Below, piece after piece: positions 1 through 8,533 of a stretch of 64,000 nucleotides of DNA. Under the pieces are notes generated by a model. It saw only the letters and a program-made list of their open reading frames with translations. It was not told where the DNA came from and did no database searches. Location of the stretch: contig NZ_LECT01000017.1 in NCBI RefSeq assembly GCF_001027925.1, positions 1 to 64,000 on the forward strand, in the 5' to 3' direction. Every line of letters starts with the position of its first letter. Position 1 is the first letter of the stretch. Made by a program: the position numbers and the translations under genes. Origin of the DNA: Rhodopirellula islandica (GTDB lineage Bacteria > Planctomycetota > Planctomycetia > Pirellulales > Pirellulaceae).

Positions 1-146
1 AGACTTGGACATGGATTTGGTACCTCGTTGTGGATTGTTTCAAAAGCTATTAAACGTCCCAACGAGTGTGCCAAATCTTTTCCACTCTGACTTGCCCCCT
101 CCATAGTTTCTCCGCGGCTCGTCGAGGAAGGGGGTGACGCCCGAGA

Positions 147-166
147 CCTCGGGTTGAAACCCGAGG
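147..166. repeat. short perfect palindrome
   Basis: A 20-base palindrome (CCTCGGGTT, two-base centre, AACCCGAGG) lies in the first 359 bases, where I see no convincing gene. It is not followed by a T-run, so it is not an obvious terminator. It may be one unit of a dispersed intergenic repeat, but no second copy was noticed in this window. Confidence 0.5.
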
Positions 167-298
167 CTGGCAACTGTCACCGCTCCGCGGTTGTTCGATC
201 ATCGGTTGATCTTGAGAACTGCGAAACGCATTCAATCGACCGCCCGTGGCGCATTGGGTTGCCAGAAAGAGCGGTGGGGCTGGATTCTGTCGGCGCAT

Positions 299-331
299 AA
301 AAAAACCACCATCAAAAGAATCAATGGCGGT
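299..331 (-). terminator. rho-independent terminator of the cold-shock gene
   Basis: Read on the minus strand, ACCGCCAT pairs with ATGGTGGT (one G-T wobble) across an 11-base loop, followed directly by seven T residues. It begins about 28 bases after the cold-shock stop codon, the expected place for an intrinsic terminator. Confidence 0.75.
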
Positions 332-359
332 GTCAATTTTATCTACGAGATCAAGCCGT

Positions 360-557
360 TCAGGCAGGAGTCACGTTTTCGGCACAAGGTCCTTTGGGAC
401 CACGACCTTCAGTGTAAGTGACTTTTTGACCTTCTTGCAGTTCGTCGTAACTCGCGCCTTCGACATTCGTGCAGTGGAAGAACAAGTCTTTCGGCCCTCC
501 AGTGTCGATAAAACCGAAGCCTTTGTCGGTGAGCCGTTTGATTGTACCTTCTGCCAT
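360..557 (-). CDS. cold-shock domain protein (CspA family)
   Basis: A 65-residue single-domain OB-fold RNA/DNA-binding protein. RNP1 (KGFGFI, residues 12-17) and RNP2 (DLFFH, 24-28) are both present, and the length is normal for bacterial Csp proteins. The start is the ATG at 557 because MAEGTIKRL is the canonical Csp N-terminus and AGGAA lies about 8 bases upstream; longer readings add only unrelated sequence. Family members bind single-stranded nucleic acid and act as RNA chaperones in the cytoplasm. An intrinsic terminator follows, so the gene is probably monocistronic. Confidence 0.93.
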   Translation of the reverse strand: MAEGTIKRLTDKGFGFIDTGGPKDLFFHCTNVEGASYDELQEGQKVTYTEGRGPKGPCAENVTPA

Positions 558-751
558 TCTTCTAATTCCTTCGTGTAGACTGTGATGCTTCTCGTGCCGA
601 GTGCGCGAGCTATACCACCACGAGAGGGAGTATAACAGATTCCAGATGCTTGTGGTGAGTTGCGGCCGCTCAGATTTCCCAGAAAAAGTGAAATTTGGTG
701 TTTTTCGGCTGATATCCTGACGAAACCGGCCTGCGGTCACCCGCAAACTGG

Positions 752-1279
752 TCACCGAACATGGATCTTTTGAGACTGAATCGTGATCAGATTCACTCCC
801 TCATCGTAGGTCACGCTGCCAGATACGGTGACAATATCTCCCTTGGAAAGGCCCGCAAGATTGTCGGCCCGAGTCGTGCGAACGCTACCAGACTCATCGA
901 TCAACTGCACCACAGCCTTGGGCGCGTTGGCCAAGCGACGCTTGCAGAACGGGCAGTTGTCGGCGTGATCAGGATCGCCGCCCGTGTGATCTTCGTCGGG
1001 CAACTCACTCAGCATGAACGTCGCTGAACCGGGCTCAAATGCGTCAAACTCTCCCGCGTCGATCCTCCCGACCAGGGTGACCTCACTGGGCGCCGGCGTG
1101 GCCTCGTCTCCGAACCGCTCTTTCACTTCGGTCAACGAGAGCGCGTCTGCAGGCGCCTCGCTGAGCAGCACCGCTGGGTCAGCGTCCGAAGATGCCGTCT
1201 CGCTGCCAGATGGTTCGCAGCCGACAGCCATGATCAGGCAACCGGCGGCCAATGCCAAGGAATGAAAACGGTGAGTCAT
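752..1279 (-). CDS. lipoprotein with CxxC motif and OB-like C-terminal domain
   Basis: A 175-residue protein with a lipoprotein leader (MTHRF to LIMAVGC, lipobox Cys about residue 21), an acidic low-complexity linker, then a domain with CPFCKRR (near residue 110) and alternating beta-like segments ending VTVSGSV...GVNLITIQSQKIHV. The last part resembles small periplasmic OB-fold proteins; the CxxC may bind metal or be redox-active (inference). Its ATG overlaps the stop of the His-rich lipoprotein gene (ATGA), so the two are cotranscribed and probably translationally coupled. The name of the family was not recognised. Confidence 0.75.
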   Translation of the reverse strand: MTHRFHSLALAAGCLIMAVGCEPSGSETASSDADPAVLLSEAPADALSLTEVKERFGDEATPAPSEVTLVGRIDAGEFDAFEPGSATFMLSELPDEDHTGGDPDHADNCPFCKRRLANAPKAVVQLIDESGSVRTTRADNLAGLSKGDIVTVSGSVTYDEGVNLITIQSQKIHVR

Positions 1280-1881
1280 TGGAGGCCCCCGAGGACTTTG
1301 ATGGAATCGTCAATGTCGCCACTGACTTCGCTGTATTCAGCCCCGTTTTCACCATGCAGCTTGGCATCCACCGATCCAAACGCGTCGAACAGAGCGTCCA
1401 CTGCTGCCAGAGCCTGCTTCTTTTGCTCTTCGTTCAGATCGCTGCTTTTCGCCAGGGCTTCTGTTTGCTCCAGCAGCGTTCCAATGTCGTGCAATTCGTT
1501 GTGGATCGAATCAACATCGTCATCCGCGAAGCCGCTCGCGATGGTCGCCTTCATTTTGGACAGCTTCTCAACCGCAGCAGCAAACGACTTGGGTGCATCG
1601 GGCTTTTCCAGATGCACCAGAGCGTCGCTGCTCAACCCGGCCGCGTCGGCGTCAATGACTTCGTGGTCACCATGGTCATGGCCTTCATGCCCGTGAGCAT
1701 CGTGGTCATGCCCCTCATGGTCATGGCCCTCGTGATCTCCGTGATCGTGATCATCATGACCATGATCGTCACCGGATTCCGAGGCAGACGTGGCTGCCGA
1801 ATCCGTGGGGCTGGAAGGCTGGCAACCAGGGGTGGCCACCAGGGCCAACGAGAGCAAAGCGAGAAAGGTGATCTTGGTCAT
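1276..1881 (-). CDS. histidine-rich lipoprotein (metal-binding candidate)
   Basis: A 201-residue predicted lipoprotein: MTKITFLALLSLALVATPGC leader, lipobox Cys at 20, then a stretch of about 40 residues made almost wholly of H, D, G and E in degenerate HDH/HEGHDH repeats (residues about 38-75), followed by a helical domain that may be a four-helix bundle. The start at 1881 is chosen because it places the leader at the N-terminus; an upstream in-frame ATG at 2010 would bury it. Histidine tracts of this kind bind Zn, Ni or Cu in other proteins. The downstream CxxC lipoprotein overlaps by four bases, suggesting a two-protein periplasmic metal module. Function is inferred. Confidence 0.8.
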   Translation of the reverse strand: MTKITFLALLSLALVATPGCQPSSPTDSAATSASESGDDHGHDDHDHGDHEGHDHEGHDHDAHGHEGHDHGDHEVIDADAAGLSSDALVHLEKPDAPKSFAAAVEKLSKMKATIASGFADDDVDSIHNELHDIGTLLEQTEALAKSSDLNEEQKKQALAAVDALFDAFGSVDAKLHGENGAEYSEVSGDIDDSIKVLGGLQ

Positions 1882-2235
1882 GGGGGCTGATTTCCGAGGA
1901 GGGGAGGCATTGGAAACGCTGAGAAAAAATCGTGAGAGCGTGCCTGCGAAAGCGCCAATTCGCGAAATGGGGTCGTCACAAATGGCTTCGAGCGCTGGTT
2001 TGCTACGCACCTTGGCATCCTAGCGTTCACCCGCTTTTGGGGAGCGACAAACCAAAATGGATTTCAACGCGGACACGGGGGAAGCGAACGCACAGTCTCC
2101 CATAGGTCTTATTTGCCCTGTCTTTCCATTCCAGAGGCAGTCCATTCAGCATTTGAGCCCCCTGGGACGCCTTTCCCACTGCGTCATCGCTTCGTAGTCC
2201 GGGTGGCCGATTCGGCGCTGGTGGCCTGCTGTTTC

Positions 2236-2305
2236 TCTGAGCCGTTTCGGCGTTCGCCTCGGTTCCACCACCACAGAACCGTGGCGAACGCCCGAACGGC
2301 TCAGA
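2236..2305. repeat. 70-bp palindromic repeat related to the 129-bp family
   Basis: Lies in the 619-base gap 1882-2500, where no gene is supported. Arms TCTGAGCCGTTTCGGCGTTCGCC and the matching right arm pair almost perfectly across a short centre. The core (GAGCCGTTT..GGCGTTCGCC) is shared with the larger elements at 23684, 54602 and 60634, so this looks like a shortened or diverged member. It could also act as a transcription end between the divergent lipoprotein and cysS units. Confidence 0.65.
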
Positions 2306-2500
2306 TCATCCCCTTTCTTTCCAGCGGCAACTCAGCACGAGGAACCAGTTCAGAGGCATTTGAAACGGGCTGATTCGGCAACCATCGAACGGGCTTGGAA
2401 AGCGGGCTCGATCCAAGCCGGACTGATTCCCTATACTTCCTGGCTCTTCCAATTCGCGAGGACGCCTCGCCTTTGCTTCTTTCCAATCGCACGCACGCTG

Positions 2501-4120
2501 ATGAGCATGACCGCCGCTGACCCGACCTCATCGGTCGCCTCCCCTTCCACCTCCCAACCCGCCATTCGTGTTTACAACACACTGAGCAAAACCAAGGAGC
2601 CGTTTTTGCCGCTGCGTGCTCCGCGTGTGGGCATGTATCTGTGCGGGCCAACGGTCTACGCCGAATCACACATTGGCCACATGGTTGGGCCGGTCATTTT
2701 CGACACAATCAAACGCTATCTGACCTACAGCGGGTTCGAAGTGACGTGGGTGGTCAACATCACCGACGTCGATGACAAACTGATCAAGAAGTCCAAGGAA
2801 CGTGGCATCCCGATGAGCCAAATCGCGGTGGAGATGACCGCGGACTACTTGGCCAACCTCCGGGAACTGGGCGTCAATCAGATCGACCACTTGCCGCGTG
2901 CCACCGACCACATGCCGCAGATCATCGCGTTCATTGGATCGCTGGAATCGAAAGGCTTTGCCTACGCGATTGACGGCGACGTGTTCTTCGACGTGACCAA
3001 AGACCCTGGCTACGGGCAACTCTCCAATCGATCAGTCGAAGATCAGCAGGGCGAGGGCGGCGGCGCGGCAGCCAAGAAACGCAACCCCGGCGACTTTGCA
3101 TTGTGGAAATCAGCCCGCCCAGGCGAACCGTACTGGGAAAGCCCTTGGGGCGACGGTCGACCAGGATGGCACATCGAGTGTTCTGCGATGAGCCACGAAA
3201 TTCTGGGCGAAACCTTCGACATCCATGGCGGCGGGTTGGACCTGATGTTCCCGCACCACGAAAACGAGCGAGCGCAAAGCACGTGCTGCCACGGTGCGCC
3301 GATGGTGAAGTACTGGATGCACAACGGCTTGATGCGGGCTGGCGAGAAAGGCAAGGTTGGCGGCAAAAGCGACCGCGAAAACGCGGCGGCGGAAGCAGCC
3401 AGCGTCGAAGAACAAGCCTCGGGCAAGATCAGCCGCAGCAAAGGCGCCGGCGGTTTGGCCGATCTGATTCGCAGCCAGACCGGCGAACGCATCCGGTTCT
3501 TCTTGTTGCGAACTCAATATCGCAGCACGATTGTTTACAACGAAGAGACCTTGGCCGAAGCCGGCACATCACTGGAAGCGTTTTATCGTTACTTCGATCG
3601 CTTCGAAGAGATCACAGGCAGCTCGTTCTACGACCTGACCGCCGCGACCCGACGTGCCGAAGGCAGCTTTGATCCGGCGGGCGATGCATTGCTGACCGAG
3701 ATCCATGCCATCCGCGAAAAATTCTTGGCCGCGATGGACGATGACTTCAACACGGGCGCCGCGATCAGCGTGCTGTTTGACGCTCTGCGGACCCTCAACC
3801 GTCACGTCGACGCCAACCAATTGGCCGCCGGTGCGGATGTGAAATCGCCCGCCGTGGAATCACTGGTCAAAGCCACCTCGGTCATCGCGGAACTGTCGCG
3901 TGTGCTGGGTTTGTTTGCAAAACCACCGGCCACCTCCGGTGGCGACGAAGCGGATGCAGAGCTCCTGGATTCCGTGGTGCATTTGTTGATCAACCTTCGC
4001 AAGGAAGCTCGCGAGCGAAAAGATTACGCCACTGGCGACGCCATCCGAGATCGACTGGCTGATCTCGGGGTCGCCCTGCTCGACAAGAAAGAAGGCACCT
4101 CTTGGGAACGCAAGTCATAA
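2501..4120 (+). CDS. cysS: cysteinyl-tRNA synthetase
   Basis: Charges tRNA-Cys in the cytoplasm. The class I signature HIGH is at residues 57-60, the zinc site uses C48, C227 and the HHENE region (252-256), and the KMSKS loop is KISRSK (309-314). The start is the ATG at 2501; an in-frame ATG at 2360 would add 47 non-conserved residues. At 539 residues it is longer than the usual 460 or so, mainly through a Lys/Glu/Ala-rich insertion of about 30 residues just before the KMSKS loop (about 279-308) and a Gly-rich insert near 183-193. ruvC follows with a 19-base overlap. Confidence 0.96.
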   Translation: MSMTAADPTSSVASPSTSQPAIRVYNTLSKTKEPFLPLRAPRVGMYLCGPTVYAESHIGHMVGPVIFDTIKRYLTYSGFEVTWVVNITDVDDKLIKKSKERGIPMSQIAVEMTADYLANLRELGVNQIDHLPRATDHMPQIIAFIGSLESKGFAYAIDGDVFFDVTKDPGYGQLSNRSVEDQQGEGGGAAAKKRNPGDFALWKSARPGEPYWESPWGDGRPGWHIECSAMSHEILGETFDIHGGGLDLMFPHHENERAQSTCCHGAPMVKYWMHNGLMRAGEKGKVGGKSDRENAAAEAASVEEQASGKISRSKGAGGLADLIRSQTGERIRFFLLRTQYRSTIVYNEETLAEAGTSLEAFYRYFDRFEEITGSSFYDLTAATRRAEGSFDPAGDALLTEIHAIREKFLAAMDDDFNTGAAISVLFDALRTLNRHVDANQLAAGADVKSPAVESLVKATSVIAELSRVLGLFAKPPATSGGDEADAELLDSVVHLLINLRKEARERKDYATGDAIRDRLADLGVALLDKKEGTSWERKS

Positions 4121-4638
4121 CGGCACGCCCTGGATCGGCAGCCTGCATTTTAGGAATCGACCCGGGGCTCAACACCACTGGTTACGCGGTGATCTCGCGA
4201 GAGGGATCGCGTCTGTGCTTGCGTGAAGCGGGGGTGATCAAGTCACGCCGCTCTGACACGCTCCCAGAACGCTTGCAAGAAATCCATGTTGGGCTGTCGG
4301 AAGTTTTCGCGGCCCATCCCGTGGATCTGATGGCGGTGGAGCAATTGTTCTCGCATTACGATCGCCCTCGCACGGCGATCCTGATGGGGCACGCTCGCGG
4401 CGTGATCTGCCTGGCAGCCGCGACGGCTGGCGTGCCGGTCGAGCACTACGAACCAACTCGCGTGAAGAAGGTGATGACTGGCAACGGCCGAGCCCCCAAA
4501 AGCCAAATGCAATTGGCGGTGAAGATGCAATTGAACCTGCAATCTGCCCCCGAGCCCGACGACGTCGCCGATGCGATGGCAATCTGCCTGTGCGGGCACT
4601 ACCTGGCCAACAACCCAATTGACCAAGCGCTGGCTTGA
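4102..4638 (+). CDS. ruvC: Holliday junction resolvase RuvC
   Basis: Endonuclease that resolves Holliday junctions with RuvAB. The N-terminal catalytic motif [14 protein letters not shown], the acidic residue in AVEQLF, and the C-terminal [12 protein letters not shown] motif give the four acidic active-site residues. The proposed start is a TTG at 4102, with GAAGG upstream; no ATG precedes the catalytic motif in this frame, so an unusual start is certain but its exact position is not. The gene overlaps cysS by 19 bases. ruvA lies elsewhere (31668), so the ruv genes are not clustered. Confidence 0.92.
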   Translation: MGTQVITARPGSAACILGIDPGLNTTGYAVISREGSRLCLREAGVIKSRRSDTLPERLQEIHVGLSEVFAAHPVDLMAVEQLFSHYDRPRTAILMGHARGVICLAAATAGVPVEHYEPTRVKKVMTGNGRAPKSQMQLAVKMQLNLQSAPEPDDVADAMAICLCGHYLANNPIDQALA

Positions 4639-4649
4639 AGGCCAGCGCT
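4626..4649 (+). terminator. hairpin across the ruvC stop codon
   Basis: A perfect 9-base inverted repeat, AGCGCTGGC and GCCAGCGCT, flanks the ruvC stop with a six-base loop. There is no T-run, so it is at best a stabilising or rho-assisted 3' end. The remaining bases up to 4937 hold no gene I can support. Confidence 0.35.
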
Positions 4650-4937
4650 CTCGTCGGCCTCCGGCGTGGACTGATCGCGATGACCGCGACAGTCCCCAAG
4701 GGAGCGAGATGGTTGAGAAGACTGGAGTTTGCTAGCCTACGTCGGCCCAGTAAAGGTGGCTTTGCAACACTCATCCGGTAGGGAGTTGCCTGAAAAGGTC
4801 CGCTCAACTGCCGGAGCGGCGCCGAAGCGGCTTGATCCGGCCTACCTGAGAAATCGATCACCTATCAATGTGAAACCCCATGTTGAAACCAGCTTCCGCA
4901 GTACGCTCTTTTCCTCTGGCGGAAGTCGGTTTGACCT

Positions 4938-6512
4938 TTGAGTGATTCACCGAACGGTCTGCCAACGCCACCTGCAGGCGATCTCGAAGGAGATGAATGC
5001 CAGCGGACATGGATGGATGCCGTCGGCCGCGAGGCGAAGCGGCTTGGGTGGCAGCGGTATGGGCTCTTGATGTTTGGCATTGTTTGCCAGTGCGTCACCC
5101 TTGCGATCACCTGGCCGCTCTGGCAAGCGCGGGCGATGCCACCGCACCTGCCGACGTTTGAACTGCCTTCGCTTTCCTTTGGCTGGCTCCTCATCGCTTC
5201 CCTTGCTTGGACCGTGATCCGTCCGAGGTCGGGGTTGGCAGTGCACTGGGGCATGTTGATTGTTGCAGCCGTCTTCGATCAGTTTCGTTTGCAGCCACAG
5301 TTCTTTTCCATCGCGTTGTTGATGGCGGCCTGCGTGCTGGACGCCGGTCATCGAATCGCCCGCTGGTCATTGGTGTCGACCTGGGTCTGGGCGGGGCTGC
5401 ACAAACTCCTGTCGCCAGATTGGTTCGGGTACGCATCGCACTGGCTGGTCGCCCGCAGTGGGCTGGACGCCGACTCAACCTACCTGTGGTTCGCTGGCGC
5501 AGTGGCGGCCGTTGAGCTCGCCGTTGGGGTGCTTGCGATTTTCCGGCCGCGGTGGGCGGCACCTGCCTGCTTGGCCATGCACCTGGGGATCGCGTTGACG
5601 ATCTCACCCTTGATCGTGAACTGGAACGAAAGCGTGCTTCCTTGGAACTTGTCGGTCGCGGTGATTGGCTCTTGGGTGATGTTGACCACGAAGTCCTGGC
5701 GGCCGGCCGCGGCCTGGGAGAAGGCGGTTTGTGCGGTCAGTTTGCTTGGCCCCATTGGGTTCTATGGCGGGTACGTCGATCACGGGTTTTCTGGCGTGCT
5801 CTACTCGGGTTCGATCCCGCAAGGACTGATCACTTCGCGGACCGGCACCCATCCGATTGAAGGTTGGGGCGACCTGCACGTTCCGTTTCCGAAAGAGCGA
5901 CGGACGATCCGGATCTACTTTGAACAGGTTGCTATGCCAGGCGACAAATTGCATCTTGCGGATCCTCGGCCGTGGCTCGACGATGCTTTTTACGCGCTGG
6001 ATTCGCAGGGCAACGCCCAAGCGATTGATCGAGACGAGTTCCTTGCCGGAATTCCAGTGGACAGCCTCGAGCGACTGAAGACGGATGAGGGCGTTGCCCT
6101 GGCAGGCTCTCCGAACCTGGCGACAATCGAATTCAGCGGAGTCGGAATCGACAGCCGGCGCTCCCTCTTCGAGCTGCAGAAAGCGGGCGTGCGAATGGTT
6201 CGCCGCGCCGAAGACCAGCCGATTTTCGCGATCGAATTCACCGCGGAGAATTTTGATCCCTCGCTACTGGAGCACGTGGCTCACCTGCCCAACCTGATGC
6301 AAATCCAGCTTGCTGGGACGAGTGTTCAGGATGAGGACTTGTCCAAGCTGGTTGACCTGCGATTGCTCACCGGCATTGGGCTGAACCAGACCAGCATCAC
6401 CGACAGGGGAATCTCGCACCTGAGCGACCTGCCGTTCCTGCAGCACATCGAATGCGAGGGAACCAGCATCACTGCCGAAGGCCTCGATGCCGTGGTGAAG
6501 ACTCCGTTCTAA
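4938..6512 (+). CDS. polytopic membrane protein with C-terminal leucine-rich repeats
   Basis: A 524-residue protein. Residues about 40-275 contain eight or nine hydrophobic helices (for example YGLLMFGIVCQ, FFSIALLMAACVL) resembling the HTTM/vitamin-K-carboxylase-like membrane domain of planctomycetes. A soluble region follows, then leucine-rich repeat units (NLMQIQLAGTSVQDEDL, LLTGIGLNQTSITDRGI). The start is TTG at 4938; ATG at 5013 is the alternative. The TAA stop is the TAA of CTAAGCAGG, the end of a dispersed repeat, so the C-terminus may have been trimmed by repeat insertion. Function unknown. Confidence 0.75.
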   Translation: MSDSPNGLPTPPAGDLEGDECQRTWMDAVGREAKRLGWQRYGLLMFGIVCQCVTLAITWPLWQARAMPPHLPTFELPSLSFGWLLIASLAWTVIRPRSGLAVHWGMLIVAAVFDQFRLQPQFFSIALLMAACVLDAGHRIARWSLVSTWVWAGLHKLLSPDWFGYASHWLVARSGLDADSTYLWFAGAVAAVELAVGVLAIFRPRWAAPACLAMHLGIALTISPLIVNWNESVLPWNLSVAVIGSWVMLTTKSWRPAAAWEKAVCAVSLLGPIGFYGGYVDHGFSGVLYSGSIPQGLITSRTGTHPIEGWGDLHVPFPKERRTIRIYFEQVAMPGDKLHLADPRPWLDDAFYALDSQGNAQAIDRDEFLAGIPVDSLERLKTDEGVALAGSPNLATIEFSGVGIDSRRSLFELQKAGVRMVRRAEDQPIFAIEFTAENFDPSLLEHVAHLPNLMQIQLAGTSVQDEDLSKLVDLRLLTGIGLNQTSITDRGISHLSDLPFLQHIECEGTSITAEGLDAVVKTPF

Positions 6513-6971
6513 GCAGGTCGGCAGGAGTCTTTCGGCGTTTGAAATGTCTTGGCAAGCGTGGTTGCTTCCACGTGTAACCGGGGCGAACGCTGGACTGCCA
6601 AATGTTTGGTGTTGACGCTCCGATAGCGGATGCAGCTTTTCTTCCGGCATGCTGTCCTTCTTCATCTCGGTAGGGATGCCAGGTGGTAGCCGGGGGTTGC
6701 TGCGTAGCAGCGTGCCCCCGGGGAACGAGCGTCCCAAAAAATACCCTCCATCCCGCCGTGGCCATCGGCCACGGCGGGATGGAGAGTGGCGACGTGGGTT
6801 TTGCCTGTCCGTCGGTGGCGCGATCGCTTGCCGACGGCTACCATCTGACATCCCTACCGGGATGAAAACTTGCGCAACCCCAGTGCGTCACGACGCCAAA
6901 TATTCAGCAGTCCAGGCCAGCGCCCAAACGGCTCACATGGCTAGGCCCGATCATTCCTGCCGACCTGCTTA
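6509..6971. repeat. composite repeat: 129-bp family arms interrupted by a 324-bp element
   Basis: The outer ends are CTAAGCAGGTCGGCAGG (6509) and its inverted counterpart CCTGCCGACCTGCTTA, the terminal sequences of the 129-bp palindromic family. The inner arm halves (AACCGGGGCGAACGC on the left, GCGCCCAAACGGCTCAC on the right) are the two sides of that family's core. The 324-bp element sits between them. The arrangement reads as one repeat nested within another. It fills most of the gene gap 6513-7151; the rest shows nothing recognisable. Confidence 0.7.
6591..6914. repeat. 324-bp inverted-repeat element, copy 1
   Basis: Ends are TGGACTGC and GCAGTCCA, with imperfect inversion continuing about 30 bases inward. 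Inside are three further nested inversions: CGGTAGGGATG...TGGTAGCCG on the left against CGGCTACCATCTGACATCC on the right, a CCGGGGG...CCCCCGG hairpin, and a central perfect hairpin formed by CTCCATCCCGCCGTGGCC and GGCCACGGCGGGATGGAG. No transposase is encoded. Copy 2 at 35429 has the same length and, by hand count, about 20 substitutions and no gaps (about 94% identity). Confidence 0.85.
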
Positions 6972-7151
6972 AAAGGCTCGCCCGACTTCACTCGTTGCCA
7001 GTTTCGGATCGGACCGGCAGGCCGAAGAATTGCGTTTCCTAGAGCGCAGCCCACTTTTGACGCCCCAAGAATTCGCGATGGACGCGGCTGCGAACCGCAA
7101 GCGAACGGATCGCACTCCGGTTATGTTCGAGGCAAATGGCTTCTGTCCTCG

Positions 7152-8513
7152 ATGAGAGTTGATATGCGCGCGTTGAAATTTTGGGGTGGCTCAGCCGCGT
7201 TTTTGGCGATCGCGTTGAGCATGGCAAGCGAGGGGGCCGGCGATGACTTCACTCGCTTTCGCGGTGGGGATGCGACGGGCGTCGCGGCAGACCACCCTGA
7301 ATTGCCGACGCAGTGGGACACCGAAACAAATGTCGCCTGGGTCGCAGATGTGCCTGGGCAGGGCTGGGGCAGCCCAGTCATTGTCGGTGAACGAGTGTTC
7401 GTCTCCGCCGTCGTGGCAGAAGAGGCAAACACGCCCCCGCAGGGAGGCTTGTACCTGGGCGAAGGCGTCCGCGATCCGGCCGCGGGAATCCACCACTGGA
7501 TGGTGACCTGCTTTGACCTGGGCAGCGGCAAGGAGCTCTGGAAGCGAGAGGCACACGCGGGCCGTCCCCTCGTCCCGCGACACCCCAAAAGCTCTTACGC
7601 GGCGGAAACACCCGTGACCGATGGCGAGCGTTTGTTTGTCTTGTTCGGTGACCTGGGACTGTACTGCTACAACCTTGAGGGCGAACTGCTGTGGTCACGA
7701 AACATCGAACCGAAGCAGACCAACATGGATTACGGCGCGGCCGCTTCACCGGTTGTGCATGGCGATCAAGTGTTTGTGGTTTACGACAACAAAGAGGCGT
7801 CTTGGATCGCCGCCTTCGACACCCAAACCGGCGAACAGCGTTGGCGCACCGAACGTGACGAAACGATGTCCTGGGCAACCCCACTGGTTTGGCAAAATGA
7901 ACTTCGCACGGAAATCGTTGTCCCAGGCAAAAACGCAAACCGAAGTTACTCCCTGAACGGAAAGGAGCTCTGGAGCTTCGATGGAGACATGTCGATCTTG
8001 GTCATCCCCTCGCCGTTTGCGGCGCACGGAATGTGCTACCTGTCATCCGGCTACGTCGGTGATTCCCACCGGCCTACGTTTGCGATTCGTCCCGGAGCGT
8101 CGGGAGAAATCGACACTTCCGATGGCTTCACCAGCAACCCGTACATCGAGTGGTATCAGCCGCGAGCTTCACCCTACAACACGACCCAGATCGTTGACGG
8201 CGACTACCTTTACACGGTCTACGACCAAGGCTTCATGACCTGCCACAACGCGTTGACTGGCGAGGAAGTCTACGGCAAGCAGCGGTTTTCGCCGAAAGGA
8301 TCCTTCACGTCCTCGCCGTGGGCGTACGGCGGAAAGGTGTTTTGCCTCAGCGAGCAAGGGCTGACCTACGTCATCCAAGCTGGGCCGGACTTCAAGGTTC
8401 TCAACACCAACCCGCTGGATGAACTCTGCATCGCCACACCGAGCGTGAGCGATGGCAGGCTGCTGATCCGCACGCTGACGAAGGTCTACTGCATCAGCGA
8501 AGCGAGCGAATGA
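7152..8513 (+). CDS. exported PQQ-like beta-propeller protein
   Basis: A 453-residue protein with an N-terminal signal sequence (FWGGSAAFLAIALSMASEGAG) followed by repeated beta-propeller blades of the PQQ/BamB type: WGSPVIVGERVFVSA, ETPVTDGERLFVLFGDLGLYCYNLEGELLW, ASPVVHGDQVFVVYD, and so on. Planctomycetes carry many such secreted propellers, usually annotated as outer-membrane assembly or quinoprotein-like proteins without known substrate. No PQQ-binding enzyme motif was recognised. An in-frame ATG at 7164 is equally possible as the start. The gene stands alone downstream of the composite repeat. Confidence 0.85.
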   Translation: MRVDMRALKFWGGSAAFLAIALSMASEGAGDDFTRFRGGDATGVAADHPELPTQWDTETNVAWVADVPGQGWGSPVIVGERVFVSAVVAEEANTPPQGGLYLGEGVRDPAAGIHHWMVTCFDLGSGKELWKREAHAGRPLVPRHPKSSYAAETPVTDGERLFVLFGDLGLYCYNLEGELLWSRNIEPKQTNMDYGAAASPVVHGDQVFVVYDNKEASWIAAFDTQTGEQRWRTERDETMSWATPLVWQNELRTEIVVPGKNANRSYSLNGKELWSFDGDMSILVIPSPFAAHGMCYLSSGYVGDSHRPTFAIRPGASGEIDTSDGFTSNPYIEWYQPRASPYNTTQIVDGDYLYTVYDQGFMTCHNALTGEEVYGKQRFSPKGSFTSSPWAYGGKVFCLSEQGLTYVIQAGPDFKVLNTNPLDELCIATPSVSDGRLLIRTLTKVYCISEASE

Positions 8514-8533
8514 GTGAGCGAACCGTGGTTCAC

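Noticed and set aside
1252-1890. Long plus-strand frame over the His-rich gene
   Set aside because: It is the antisense reading of the His repeat region; the minus-strand frame has a leader, lipobox and coupling to its neighbour.
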